NCBI RefSeq assembly: GCF_001310225.1
Contig: NZ_CP012898.1
Span: 2,976,001 to 3,040,000 of the forward strand
From: Pseudalgibacter alginicilyticus
GTDB lineage: Bacteria; Bacteroidota; Bacteroidia; Flavobacteriales; Flavobacteriaceae
Direction: 5' to 3'
Length of the DNA: 64,000 nt
Shown here: in pieces, positions 49,631 to 57,808 of the stretch
Numbering within the stretch: the first letter of the stretch is position 1
Layout of the letters: the number at the start of each line of letters is the position of its first letter
The notes under the pieces: model-generated
What the model saw: the letters and a program-made list of their open reading frames with translations, nothing else
What the model was told of the DNA's origin: nothing
Databases searched by the model: none
Program-made: the position numbers and the translations under genes

Positions 49631-50155
49631 TTAAAGATATAAGTCAATTAATCCTTCAGGAGTTTTAACCAAGATGGTTTTGTTTTTTCTGTCTACCTTT
49701 TCAATGAATTCGTCGTTCATAGGAATTAAAATTTCAATACCATCTCTATCTATTTCAAAAAGCGCCTGAGCCGTAGAATCATTTACACCTTTAATAACTC
49801 CAACTTTTCCAAAGTTTGTGTCTTGGATACTAAATCCAATAACTTCGTGGAAATAAAATTTATTACCTTCCAATTTAGGGAGAAATTCTAAAGGTAGAAA
49901 CACCTCGCTTTTAAGTAAGGCATCGGCATCAGCTTCAGAGTAAACATCTTCAAATTGAACGCGAAGCAAGTCTGATTTATGTAATTGTGAGCTTTCAATA
50001 AAAAAAGGAATTAAGGTGTTTTTAACATCAATAAACATAGCATCCAAATCTTCATAAAGTTCTGGTTGGTCTGTGTCCAACTTGATTAAAAGTTCGCCTT
50101 TAAAACTGTATTTTTTTACTATTTTACCTAAGTAAAAACAATCTTTTTTTTTCAT
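49631..50155 (-). CDS. rimM: Ribosome maturation factor RimM
   Basis: A 174-residue protein that binds S19 and aids 30S head assembly. It has the N-terminal RimM barrel (L-G-K-I-V-K-K-Y-S-F-K-G-E-L-L-I-K) and the C-terminal PRC barrel (F-Y-F-H-E-V-I-G-F ... I-L-I-P-M-N-D-E-F-I-E-K-V-D). It follows rpsP, as in most bacteria, but a terminator and two hairpins occupy the 177-base gap. Confidence 0.95.
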   Translation of the reverse strand: MKKKDCFYLGKIVKKYSFKGELLIKLDTDQPELYEDLDAMFIDVKNTLIPFFIESSQLHKSDLLRVQFEDVYSEADADALLKSEVFLPLEFLPKLEGNKFYFHEVIGFSIQDTNFGKVGVIKGVNDSTAQALFEIDRDGIEILIPMNDEFIEKVDRKNKTILVKTPEGLIDLYL

Positions 50156-50173
50156 TGAAAGTGTTTATTTGTC

Positions 50174-50243
50174 ATTCTCGCCAAAGCGAGAATTTCTTTA
50201 AGTTTATCATAATATTTGTAAAATTCTCATTTTCATGAGAATT
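50174..50243. repeat. Two REP-like hairpins between rpsP and rimM
   Basis: ATTCTCGC-CAAA-GCGAGAAT (50174-50193) and AATTCTCAT-TTTC-ATGAGAATT (50222-50243) are perfect stems of 8 and 9 bp. The first, in the context GTCATTCTCGCC, resembles the GTCATTCCCGC-type intergenic repeats of many Bacteroidota genomes. Copy number cannot be judged from one window. Confidence 0.5.
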
Positions 50244-50280
50244 ATTCAATCAAAACGTTATGATAGTTTGATTAAACAAA

Positions 50281-50307
50281 AAACTCCGATAGTAGTTATC
50301 GGAGTTT
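50281..50307 (-). terminator. Terminator of rpsP
   Basis: AAACTCCGATA (50281-50291) pairs over 11 bp with TATCGGAGTTT (50297-50307) around GTAGT, and a T-run follows on the minus strand, 26 bases after the rpsP stop. Partial read-through could still supply rimM. Confidence 0.8.
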
Positions 50308-50332
50308 AAAAGTATAAAAAATCTTTGTTTTT

Positions 50333-50854
50333 TTATTCTTCTTCTTTTACTTCTGGAGCTTCTTCAGTTACTGCTTCTGGAGCATCTTCAGTAACCTCTT
50401 CTGCAACAGGAGTAGCGGCAGCAATACGAGCTTCATTAGCGGCTTTTTCTGCTTCTAATGCTTTTGCTTTTGCTTCAGCTTCAGCTTTTGCTAATCCTTC
50501 TGATTTTGCACCAATTTTTCCAGCTTTTTCTTCTAACCAAGCTGTAAATTTAGCTTCAGCTTGCTCTTCTGTTAAAGCACCTTTTCTAACACCACCAGCA
50601 AGGTGATTTTTTAATAAAGCACCTTTGTAAGATAAAATTGCTTTAGCTGTGTCAGTAGGTTGTGCACCATTCTGTAGCCATTTTACAGCACCATCAAGGT
50701 TTAATTCAATAGTTGCTGGGTTTGTGTTTGGATTGTAAGCACCTAATTTTTCTAAGTATTTACCGTCTCTTTTTGAACGTGCATCAGCTGCTACGATCCA
50801 GTAGTAAGGTTTTCCTTTTTTACCGTGTCTTTGTAATCTAATTTTTACTGGCAT
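50333..50854 (-). CDS. rpsP: 30S ribosomal protein S16 with long acidic C-terminal extension
   Basis: A 173-residue protein, about twice the length of E. coli S16. The first 85 or so residues are the S16 fold (I-R-L-Q-R-H-G-K-K-G-K-P-Y-Y-W-I-V-A-A-D, L-E-K-L-G-A-Y-N-P). The tail is Ala/Glu/Lys-rich, probably helical then disordered, ending E-A-P-E-V-K-E-E-E. Extended S16 is usual in Bacteroidota; the tail's role is unknown. Promoter TATCTTTG at 50910-50903. Confidence 0.96.
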   Translation of the reverse strand: MPVKIRLQRHGKKGKPYYWIVAADARSKRDGKYLEKLGAYNPNTNPATIELNLDGAVKWLQNGAQPTDTAKAILSYKGALLKNHLAGGVRKGALTEEQAEAKFTAWLEEKAGKIGAKSEGLAKAEAEAKAKALEAEKAANEARIAAATPVAEEVTEDAPEAVTEEAPEVKEEE

Positions 50855-50902
50855 AATAATTAATTATTTGAGGTTCTCGACCTCGGGTTATTAATAAGTG
50901 CG

Positions 50903-50910
50903 CAAAGATA
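50903..50910 (-). promoter_or_regulatory. -7 element of rpsP
   Basis: Minus-strand TATCTTTG (50910-50903), the same octamer as before tyrS. The leader of about 45 bases contains a small hairpin, GAGGT/ACCTC (50870-50884). Confidence 0.55.
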
Positions 50911-50999
50911 CTATATTTTTTGAATTTTCTATGGTTTTTTATAATTCAAATTAGGTTTATTATGTATTGAAATCCAGTTGTTTATGAGTTTTGTGAAAA

Positions 51000-52064
51000 T
51001 CAGAATAGAAGACAAGATGGTGTTGGGACATCTGTGGTATTTAAAAAGGATAATCTGCCGGTGTTTGAATCTATCTTGAAAACGGAAATATTTTCACTTC
51101 TTCGGTTGGCTACCAAAATAAATTTACCTGTTGGGTCTAAAGTAAAGTTTCTAGGCCAATCACCATGAACAGCGATGTTTTGAATTTTGTCTAATGTACC
51201 TGTTTTTTTATTTCTTTTAAAAACAGCAATGGAGTTTTCTCCTCGATTAGACCCATAAACAAAACGTTCATCTTTTGATAAATGGATATCAGCACAGGCA
51301 TTTTTTTTTGTATAATTTTTATCTAAAGTAGAGTCTTCATCTATTTTTTTAAAGCCTTTTTTTGTTCTTTTAACAGAAGTAATTGTGCTTTCAAGTTCAT
51401 TTATAATGTAGATGAATTTGCTGTTTTTACTTAAAGCAAAATGTCTAGGGCCAGGATTCCCGGTCATTTCCACAATAGCAGGTCGTTTTAATTGATATTG
51501 ATTATTTTTCAATTTGTATTGAAACACAGCATTTCTGCCTAAATCAGATACAAATAAATCGTCCTTATAAAACTGAGCCGAGTGAGCATGAGCTTCTTCG
51601 TTTTTAGTATTATGATTAAAAACTTGAGAAGCTTTTTGAATGCTACCATCTTTATTAATTGGGTAAATAGAAAATGTTCCGCCGTGGTAATTAGATACTA
51701 CGGCTTTGTTTCCAGATTCGTTAAGAGAAATATGGCAAGGGCCTTTTCCGTTACTGCTTTCAATATTAATTAATTCTAAATTTCCATTTGGTATTATTTT
51801 AAAGGCAGTTACAGAACTTATTTCTCCTTCTCCAGCAGCATAAATATATTTTTTATTAGGTGAAAAAGTAATAAAAGAAGGGTTTTGAGTCTTTATAGCT
51901 AATTTTTTGTTGCTTAATATGCCGGTTTCTGTGTTAAAGGAGAATTTATAAATACCTTCACTATCTCCGTTTGTATATGTGCCAACATATAAAGGAAGTT
52001 CTTGTGCTTTACAATTAAAAGAAAATACTATAGATAGCAGTAAAATAAGATAATTTGTTTTCAT
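51000..52064 (-). CDS. Secreted lactonase-family seven-bladed beta-propeller (6-phosphogluconolactonase-like)
   Basis: A 354-residue protein with a signal peptide (M-K-T-N-Y-L-I-L-L-L-S-I-V-F-S-F-N-C); a lipobox-like Cys is possible at 18. The repeats G-T-Y-T-N-G-D-S-E-G-I-Y, G-P-C-H-I-S-L, A-H-A-H-S-A-Q-F, N-P-G-P-R-H-F and W-P-R-N-F-T-L-D-P-T-G-K are those of the YbhE/Pgl lactonase propeller. Cytosolic relatives hydrolyse 6-phosphogluconolactone. Export makes another sugar lactone more likely. Single gene. Confidence 0.87.
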   Translation of the reverse strand: MKTNYLILLLSIVFSFNCKAQELPLYVGTYTNGDSEGIYKFSFNTETGILSNKKLAIKTQNPSFITFSPNKKYIYAAGEGEISSVTAFKIIPNGNLELINIESSNGKGPCHISLNESGNKAVVSNYHGGTFSIYPINKDGSIQKASQVFNHNTKNEEAHAHSAQFYKDDLFVSDLGRNAVFQYKLKNNQYQLKRPAIVEMTGNPGPRHFALSKNSKFIYIINELESTITSVKRTKKGFKKIDEDSTLDKNYTKKNACADIHLSKDERFVYGSNRGENSIAVFKRNKKTGTLDKIQNIAVHGDWPRNFTLDPTGKFILVANRRSENISVFKIDSNTGRLSFLNTTDVPTPSCLLF

Positions 52065-52161
52065 GAAAATTGAAGTTTTAACGACTAATTTATGCTAAAA
52101 TATCTTAAAATTTGATGAATACTGTTAAGGATTCTTAAATTATTCACAAACCGCTGTTAAA

Positions 52162-52195
52162 TTGTTTTTCACATCTGTTTTTCGCTATATATTTG
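52162..52195 (+). promoter_or_regulatory. Promoter of the RNA upstream of dnaE
   Basis: TTG (52162-52164), 23 bases, then TATATTTG (52188-52195) fit the TTG/N17-23/TAnnTTTG flavobacterial promoter. No other TAnnTTTG exists between here and dnaE at 52446. Confidence 0.55.
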
Positions 52196-52201
52196 AAGTA
52201 T

Positions 52202-52334
52202 GAAATAGCAATTAATATTCAAAAAATTGCATGAGTAATACAATCATTGAAAGATGATTTTTTTCATAAAGTTAGTTAGTTTGGTTAGTTAAGATACAGC
52301 CCTTTCGAAGCCTCGGAAGGGCTGTTCTTTTTTT
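52202..52334 (+). ncRNA. Candidate small RNA or attenuated leader of dnaE
   Basis: Between the promoter at 52162-52195 and the terminator at 52296 a transcript of about 130 bases is predicted. It contains a small hairpin AATCAT/ATGATT (52242-52259), the tract GTTAGTTAGTTTGGTTAGTT (52271-52290) and the terminator stem. An eight-codon frame (M-S-N-T-I-I-E-R, 52231-52257) is probably fortuitous but could be a leader peptide. No protein gene on this strand lies upstream, so the terminator must serve this RNA. With the promoter and terminator this explains the 381-base gap before dnaE. Confidence 0.5.
52296..52334 (+). terminator. Strong intrinsic terminator upstream of dnaE
   Basis: ACAGCCCTT (52296-52304) pairs with AAGGGCTGT (52317-52325); a U-G pair and three further pairs extend the stem to 13 bp closing on AGCC. 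CTTTTTTTTG follows. Confidence 0.8.
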
Positions 52335-52445
52335 GTTTACAACTCATTACAACTTCACTTTAAAAAAGTATAAATTCTATGTATTTTTATAGGCTAAGTT
52401 TTTATTTTAATAAACGATTCATCCACAAACATCTAAATTTTAAGA

Positions 52446-55400
52446 ATGTATTTAATTTTCGATACTGAAACCACTGGATTGCCTAAACGTTGGGATGCCC
52501 CCATTACAGATACCGATAATTGGCCAAGGTGTATTCAAATAGCATGGCAATTGCATGATGCTATGGGAAATTGTATAGAAAGTCAAGATTATTTGGTGCA
52601 ACCCAACGGGTTTAATATTCCTTATGATGCAGAGAAAATACATGGAATATCAACAGAATTAGCTCAAGAACAAGGAGTTCCTTTAATTGAGGTTTTAGAG
52701 AAATTTAATATTGCGCTCTCCAAAACCAAATTTGTAGTGGGTCAAAATGTAAAGTTTGATTTGAATATTATGGGAGCCGAATTTGTGCGTGCTGCTGTTG
52801 ACAATCCATTGCAAGATTTACCCGTTTTGGATACTTGTACAGAGCATACGGCAAGTTTATGTCAAATTCCTGGTGGACGTTATGGTAAATTTAAGCTACC
52901 TACATTATCAGAGTTACACGAGTTTTTGTTCAAAAAAGGTTTTGCAGAGGCGCATAATGCAACTGCCGATGTGGAGGCAACTACCCGTTGCTTTTTTGAA
53001 TTAGTGCGTTTAGAAGAATATACCAAAGAGCAATTGGATGTTCAGCCTGATTATTTTCAGAATTTTAAAGAGCATAACCCAGACACGATTCAACTTATTG
53101 GTTTAAAGCATGTCAATCTGAAACAGGAAAGTGCTAAAATCCGTGAGCGTATAAAAAAAGCCAAGGGAACGAGTATTTCTTCTGAAGAAATTAAACAAAA
53201 TGTATTTGATTTAGCTGACGTTGAATTTGTGCATTTGCATAACCATTCACAATTTTCGGTACTTCAGTCCACTATGGGGGTTGCAGATATTGTTTCAGCT
53301 GCAGCAGAATATAATATGCCTGCAGTGGCTTTAACAGACCATGCGAATATGATGGGCGCATTTCACTTTGTGAATGCTGTTAATAATCATAATAAAGGGG
53401 TGAAAGCCAAAATGAAAGTGGCTGAAGAAACAGGTGAAGCCGTTAAAGCAAAAGAAATAAAACCTATTATTGGGGTTGAATTTTTTGTTTGCGAAGATCA
53501 CTTAGATAAATCAAGAAAAGACAATGGCTATCAAATTGTATTTCTTGCCAAAAATAAAAATGGCTATCATAATTTGGCAAAATTATCTTCACATGCTTTT
53601 GTTGATGGGTTTTATTATTTACCCAGAATAGATAAAAAACTTATTCAGCAGTATAAGGAAGATTTGATTGTCTTGACTGGGAATTTATATGGAGAAGTAC
53701 CCAGTAAAGTTTTGAATATTGGAGAAAATCAAGCCGAAGAAGCTTTGTTGTGGTGGAAAGAGGAATTTGGAGATGATTTGTATGTAGAGTTGATGCGTCA
53801 CAATCAAGAAGATGAAAATCGTGTGAATCCTACTTTAATAAAATTAGCTAAGAAGCATAATGTAAAATTAGTAGCAACTAATAATACGTATTATAAAAAA
53901 CAAGAAGACGCTAATGCTCATGATATTTTATTATGTGTAAAAGATGGTGAAAAACAGGCTACACCTATAGGAAGAGGAAGGGGGTATCGGTACGGAATGC
54001 CAAATCAGGAGTATTATTTTAAGTCGCCCGATGCCATGAAACAATTGTTTAAAGACGTGCCTGATGCCATTTCAAATGTACAAGAAGTGGTTGATAAAGT
54101 AGAGGCTTATCAATTGGCACGCGATGTGTTATTGCCAGCATTTGATATTCCAGATAAGTTTAAACATGAAGATGATTTGGTTGATGGCGGAAAGCGAGGT
54201 GAAAATGCCTTTTTAAGGCATTTAACATTTGAAGGTGCTAAAAAAAGATATGGTGAAGAGCTTTCTGAAGAGGTTGTTGAGAGGTTGGATTTTGAGCTAA
54301 GTGTTATTGAAAAGACAGGATATCCTGGATATTTTTTGATTGTTGAAGATTTTATTCGTGAAGCAAGGAAAATGGATGTGTCTGTTGGACCTGGGCGAGG
54401 TTCAGCTGCTGGTTCAGTAGTAGCATACTGTTTATGGATTACTAATATAGATCCTCTTAAGTATGATTTGCTTTTTGAGCGTTTCTTAAATCCTGATCGT
54501 GTCAGCATGCCTGATATTGATATTGATTTTGATGATGAAGGTCGAAGTCGTGTCATGGACTATGTTATTGAAAAATATGGCGCCAATCAAGTAGCACAAA
54601 TTATTACATATGGTACCATGGCTGCAAAATCATCTATTCGTGATACAGCACGAGTATTAGACTTACCGTTGTTTGATGCTGATAGAATTGCGAAATTGAT
54701 TCCTACGATGTCCAAGTTAGGTAAGATTTTTGGTCTTTCTGAAAAGGAGTTAGGAAGTAAGTTTAGGGCAGAAGATTTAGAAAAAGTTAATGAGCTTTTA
54801 AATATATCTGAAGGTTCAGATTTACAGGCAGAAACGGTAAATCTTGCAAGAACTTTAGAAGGTTCAGTTCGTAATACTGGTATTCATGCTTGTGGAGTTA
54901 TTATCACCCCAGACGATATTACCAAATTTGTTCCCGTTTCCACAGCAAAAGATTCTGATTTATATGTTACTCAGTTTGATAATTCGGTAGTTGAAGATGC
55001 TGGTTTGCTGAAAATGGATTTTTTAGGATTAAAAACACTGACTTTAATTAAAGATACTGTTAAAATTGTAAAAGCCAAGCATGGTATTTTATTGGATCCA
55101 GATACTTTTTCTTTAGATGATGAAAAAACATATGAATTGTTTCAAAGAGGTGAAACAGTAGGAGTGTTCCAATATGAGTCTCCTGGAATGCAAAAGCACC
55201 TTAAAGAATTAAAGCCTACGGTTTTTGAGGATTTAATTGCTATGAATGCCTTGTACCGCCCTGGACCTATGGAGTATATTCCTAGTTTTACGAGACGTAA
55301 ACATGGTGATGAAGATATTGAGTATGATTTGCCAGCGATGGAAGAGTACTTAAAAGAAACTTATGGGATTACGGTTTATCAAGAGCAAGTAATGTTGTTG

Positions 55401-56834
55401 TCGCAAAAGTTAGCAGGATTTACTAAGGGTGAAGCTGATATTTTGCGTAAAGCTATGGGGAAAAAGCAAATTGCGGTACTTGATAAAATGAAACCCAAGT
55501 TTATTGAGCAAGCAAGCAAAAAAGGCCATGATGCTAAAATTTTAGAAAAAGTTTGGAAGGATTGGGAGGCTTTTGCAAGTTATGCTTTTAATAAATCGCA
55601 TTCTACGTGTTATGCCTGGATTGCCTATCAAACGGCTTATTTAAAGGCGCATTATCCTGCGGAGTATATGGCTGCAGTATTGTCTAACAATATGAATGAT
55701 ATCAAGCAGGTAACGTTCTTTATGGAAGAATGTAAACGTATGAAATTAGATGTTCTTGGACCTGATATTAATGAGTCATTTTATAAGTTTTCCGTAAATA
55801 AAGATAATGCAGTACGATTTGGTATGGGGGCTATAAAAGGTGTGGGGCATGGAGCGGTTATGACTATTGTTGAAAATAGAAAAAAAGATGGCCATTACAA
55901 GTCTATTTTTGATTTTGCTAAGCGAATTGATTTAAGAGCTGCTAATAAAAAAGCTTTTGAAAATCTCGCATTAGCAGGTGGTTTTGATGGATTGGGTGAT
56001 ACGCATAGAGCACAATATTTTCACGATGATGGTGACGGCATTACCTTTTTAGAAAAAGCCATTAAATATGCGCATAAACATCAAGAAAATGAAAATTCAG
56101 CCCAAGTAAGTTTATTTGGAGAAGCGAGTGATGTGCAAATAGCCGAACCCCAAGTGCCTCCCTGTGAAGAATGGGGTACTATGGAAAAGTTGAGTAAGGA
56201 ACGAGAAGTGGTAGGTGTTTATATTTCTGGACATCCGTTGGATGATTTTAAAACAGAAATGAAAACATTTTGTAATGCTACAGTTGGTATGTTTTCTACA
56301 TTAGAGCCTTATGTTAATAGGGAGTTGGTTTTTGGAGGTGTAGTGACTGATGTACAGCATCGTGTTAGTAAACAAGGCAAAGGTTGGGCATTGTTTACTA
56401 TTGAAGATTATACCGATAGTTATGAATTTAGAATTTTTGGTGAAGAATATTTAAAGTTTCGGCACTTCTTAATGAAGAGTAATTTTGTATTTGTAAAAAC
56501 CTTTGTTCGAGAAGGCTGGGTAAATAAGGATACAGGTAAAAGGAGCGACCCACGGTTGCAATTCAATAATTTTCAATTGTTACACGATGTGATGGAAAAT
56601 TATGCTAAAAAATTATCAATTCAAGTTGATATCAAAGATTTAAATGAACAGAAAATTATCGCTTTAAAAGAATTAATTCACTTATATCCAGGAAATCAGA
56701 TTCTTAATTTTGTGGTGTATGATACTAAGGAGAAAATAAAACTTAACATGCCTAGTCGAAAACAAAAAGTAAAGGTATGTCAAGAGTTAATAAGTGAATT
56801 GGAGGCACAAGATGTCATGTTTAAGTTGAATTAA
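52446..56834 (+). CDS. dnaE: DNA polymerase III alpha subunit with fused N-terminal proofreading exonuclease
   Basis: A 1462-residue replicative polymerase. Residues 1-190 are a DEDDh exonuclease: F-D-T-E-T-T-G-L (Asp6, Glu8), I-H-G-I-S, V-G-Q-N-V-K-F-D-L-N and A-H-N-A-T-A-D-V-E-A-T. The PHP domain begins near 258 (H-L-H-N-H-S-Q-F-S). The palm carries G-P-G-R-G-S-A-A-G-S and P-D-I-D-I-D-F-D-D-E-G near 690. Finger motifs include Y-R-P-G-P-M, a helix-hairpin-helix follows, and an OB fold lies at about 1290-1370. E. coli keeps proofreading on a separate DnaQ; here it is in cis, as in many Bacteroidota. Confidence 0.96.
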   Translation: MYLIFDTETTGLPKRWDAPITDTDNWPRCIQIAWQLHDAMGNCIESQDYLVQPNGFNIPYDAEKIHGISTELAQEQGVPLIEVLEKFNIALSKTKFVVGQNVKFDLNIMGAEFVRAAVDNPLQDLPVLDTCTEHTASLCQIPGGRYGKFKLPTLSELHEFLFKKGFAEAHNATADVEATTRCFFELVRLEEYTKEQLDVQPDYFQNFKEHNPDTIQLIGLKHVNLKQESAKIRERIKKAKGTSISSEEIKQNVFDLADVEFVHLHNHSQFSVLQSTMGVADIVSAAAEYNMPAVALTDHANMMGAFHFVNAVNNHNKGVKAKMKVAEETGEAVKAKEIKPIIGVEFFVCEDHLDKSRKDNGYQIVFLAKNKNGYHNLAKLSSHAFVDGFYYLPRIDKKLIQQYKEDLIVLTGNLYGEVPSKVLNIGENQAEEALLWWKEEFGDDLYVELMRHNQEDENRVNPTLIKLAKKHNVKLVATNNTYYKKQEDANAHDILLCVKDGEKQATPIGRGRGYRYGMPNQEYYFKSPDAMKQLFKDVPDAISNVQEVVDKVEAYQLARDVLLPAFDIPDKFKHEDDLVDGGKRGENAFLRHLTFEGAKKRYGEELSEEVVERLDFELSVIEKTGYPGYFLIVEDFIREARKMDVSVGPGRGSAAGSVVAYCLWITNIDPLKYDLLFERFLNPDRVSMPDIDIDFDDEGRSRVMDYVIEKYGANQVAQIITYGTMAAKSSIRDTARVLDLPLFDADRIAKLIPTMSKLGKIFGLSEKELGSKFRAEDLEKVNELLNISEGSDLQAETVNLARTLEGSVRNTGIHACGVIITPDDITKFVPVSTAKDSDLYVTQFDNSVVEDAGLLKMDFLGLKTLTLIKDTVKIVKAKHGILLDPDTFSLDDEKTYELFQRGETVGVFQYESPGMQKHLKELKPTVFEDLIAMNALYRPGPMEYIPSFTRRKHGDEDIEYDLPAMEEYLKETYGITVYQEQVMLLSQKLAGFTKGEADILRKAMGKKQIAVLDKMKPKFIEQASKKGHDAKILEKVWKDWEAFASYAFNKSHSTCYAWIAYQTAYLKAHYPAEYMAAVLSNNMNDIKQVTFFMEECKRMKLDVLGPDINESFYKFSVNKDNAVRFGMGAIKGVGHGAVMTIVENRKKDGHYKSIFDFAKRIDLRAANKKAFENLALAGGFDGLGDTHRAQYFHDDGDGITFLEKAIKYAHKHQENENSAQVSLFGEASDVQIAEPQVPPCEEWGTMEKLSKEREVVGVYISGHPLDDFKTEMKTFCNATVGMFSTLEPYVNRELVFGGVVTDVQHRVSKQGKGWALFTIEDYTDSYEFRIFGEEYLKFRHFLMKSNFVFVKTFVREGWVNKDTGKRSDPRLQFNNFQLLHDVMENYAKKLSIQVDIKDLNEQKIIALKELIHLYPGNQILNFVVYDTKEKIKLNMPSRKQKVKVCQELISELEAQDVMFKLN

Positions 56835-56893
56835 ACCAGACAGCAATTTGTTACACGGTATAAATAAGTGAAGCATTAAAAAAAGTAAATAAA

Positions 56894-56925
56894 AAAAGGG
56901 GATAATATCATTATCATCCCCTTTT
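56894..56925. terminator. Terminator between convergent dnaE and the DUF6515 gene
   Basis: AAAAGGGGAT (56894-56903) pairs with ATCCCCTTTT (56916-56925) around 12 bases. A longer T-run follows on the minus strand, so it mainly serves the DUF6515 gene. A GTTGATTAGTAGTT-like tract precedes it on that strand. Confidence 0.75.
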
Positions 56926-56956
56926 CAACTACTAATCAACTAATATAAACAAACTA

Positions 56957-57559
56957 CTATTCTGTTATTTCAATAATACCAACAACCTCATAAGCTCTGG
57001 TGTTATTTATTTGTATTTTCTCGTACAAAATATTAGCGTATTCAAAATACGTTTGACCGTCAACAATTACTTTTTCATAATCATTTGGTAACTCATATAC
57101 TATGGTTCCTATTTCTGGATCTACAACTTCGTAAGCGTTGTTTGTTTGAATGTAAAAAATACCTTGTGCATTAAAATAATTGTAATTATTGTGTCTAACT
57201 ATCACATAGTTAGTGGGTAGTACGTTTACTCTAAAACCAACTTTAGGAGCAATGACAATATAGCGACCTCTAGATTGTGTGTAATATTTGTTATTTGCAT
57301 AGTAATAATTTTGACCATTTTGTTTTACAATGGTTTTGTTTGGTAATGTTCTTACAGTCAATACTTTACGTTGTGGTGTTTTGTAAGTAACTTTTGTACT
57401 TGATATTCTTCTGCTTGTTGTGTTTATTTTAGTAGGATTTGTTCTTGTTTCCGTTTTATTAATAGTGGTACTACTTCGGCGTGTTTGTGCTGAAACTTGT
57501 GTTGAAATTGCCACTAAAAATATTGAAGGTAGAACGATTTTTTTTATTATAGCTTTCAT
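56957..57559 (-). CDS. DUF6515 family secreted protein
   Basis: A 200-residue exported protein: signal peptide with cleavage after V-S-A-Q, then a Thr/Ser/Arg-rich linker (about 25-65), then short repeats of the type Y-Y-Y-A-N-N-K-Y-Y, Y-N-Y-F-N-A-Q-G-I-F-Y and Q-T-Y-F-E-Y-A-N-I-L-Y, each followed by a V-V/I-A-P or V-V-D-P strand. This matches the DUF6515 family of Bacteroidota envelope proteins. Function unknown. Confidence 0.75.
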   Translation of the reverse strand: MKAIIKKIVLPSIFLVAISTQVSAQTRRSSTTINKTETRTNPTKINTTSRRISSTKVTYKTPQRKVLTVRTLPNKTIVKQNGQNYYYANNKYYTQSRGRYIVIAPKVGFRVNVLPTNYVIVRHNNYNYFNAQGIFYIQTNNAYEVVDPEIGTIVYELPNDYEKVIVDGQTYFEYANILYEKIQINNTRAYEVVGIIEITE

Positions 57560-57595
57560 AATTTTTAACTTTTATATCATTTAACGTACTATTTA

Positions 57596-57627
57596 TATCA
57601 ATACTATGACTTTTCTTGGTATTGATA
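57596..57627. promoter_or_regulatory. Inverted repeat upstream of the DUF6515 gene
   Basis: TATCAATAC (57596-57604) and GTATTGATA (57619-57627) are exact complements with a 14-base spacer, 37-68 bases before the ATG at 57559. It could be an operator or a 5' UTR hairpin. Confidence 0.35.
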
Positions 57628-57755
57628 GTTTAAAGGTATTTGCATTTTTCGTGTAAAAAAAAGCAAATAGACGTTTGCTAATATTGTGTCTATAAATAAG
57701 TTGATTTTATAGATGTGTTTGCTATTTGTATTAACACTACTAACAAATAGAAATA

Positions 57756-57786
57756 AAAAAGGCATACTTCATAAGTATGCCTTTTT
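57756..57786. terminator. Terminator downstream of the EF-hand lipoprotein gene
   Basis: AAAAAGGCATACTT (57756-57769) pairs perfectly over 14 bp with 57773-57786 around CAT. A/T tails on both sides make it able to work in both directions. It lies 22 bases after the EF-hand gene stop. Confidence 0.85.
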
Positions 57787-57808
57787 ATTATTTTATATCA
57801 AAAAAGTA

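Noticed and set aside
50325-50606. Ser/Ala-rich plus-strand frame opposite rpsP
   Set aside because: Produced by the Ala/Glu-rich repeats of the S16 tail read on the other strand.
52231-52257. Eight-codon frame M-S-N-T-I-I-E-R as a leader peptide for dnaE
   Set aside because: It carries no run of regulatory codons and lies too far from the terminator stem for classic attenuation; noted only inside the RNA entry.
54110-54556. Long minus-strand frame inside dnaE
   Set aside because: Ser/Lys-rich shadow of the conserved polymerase palm region; no start signal.
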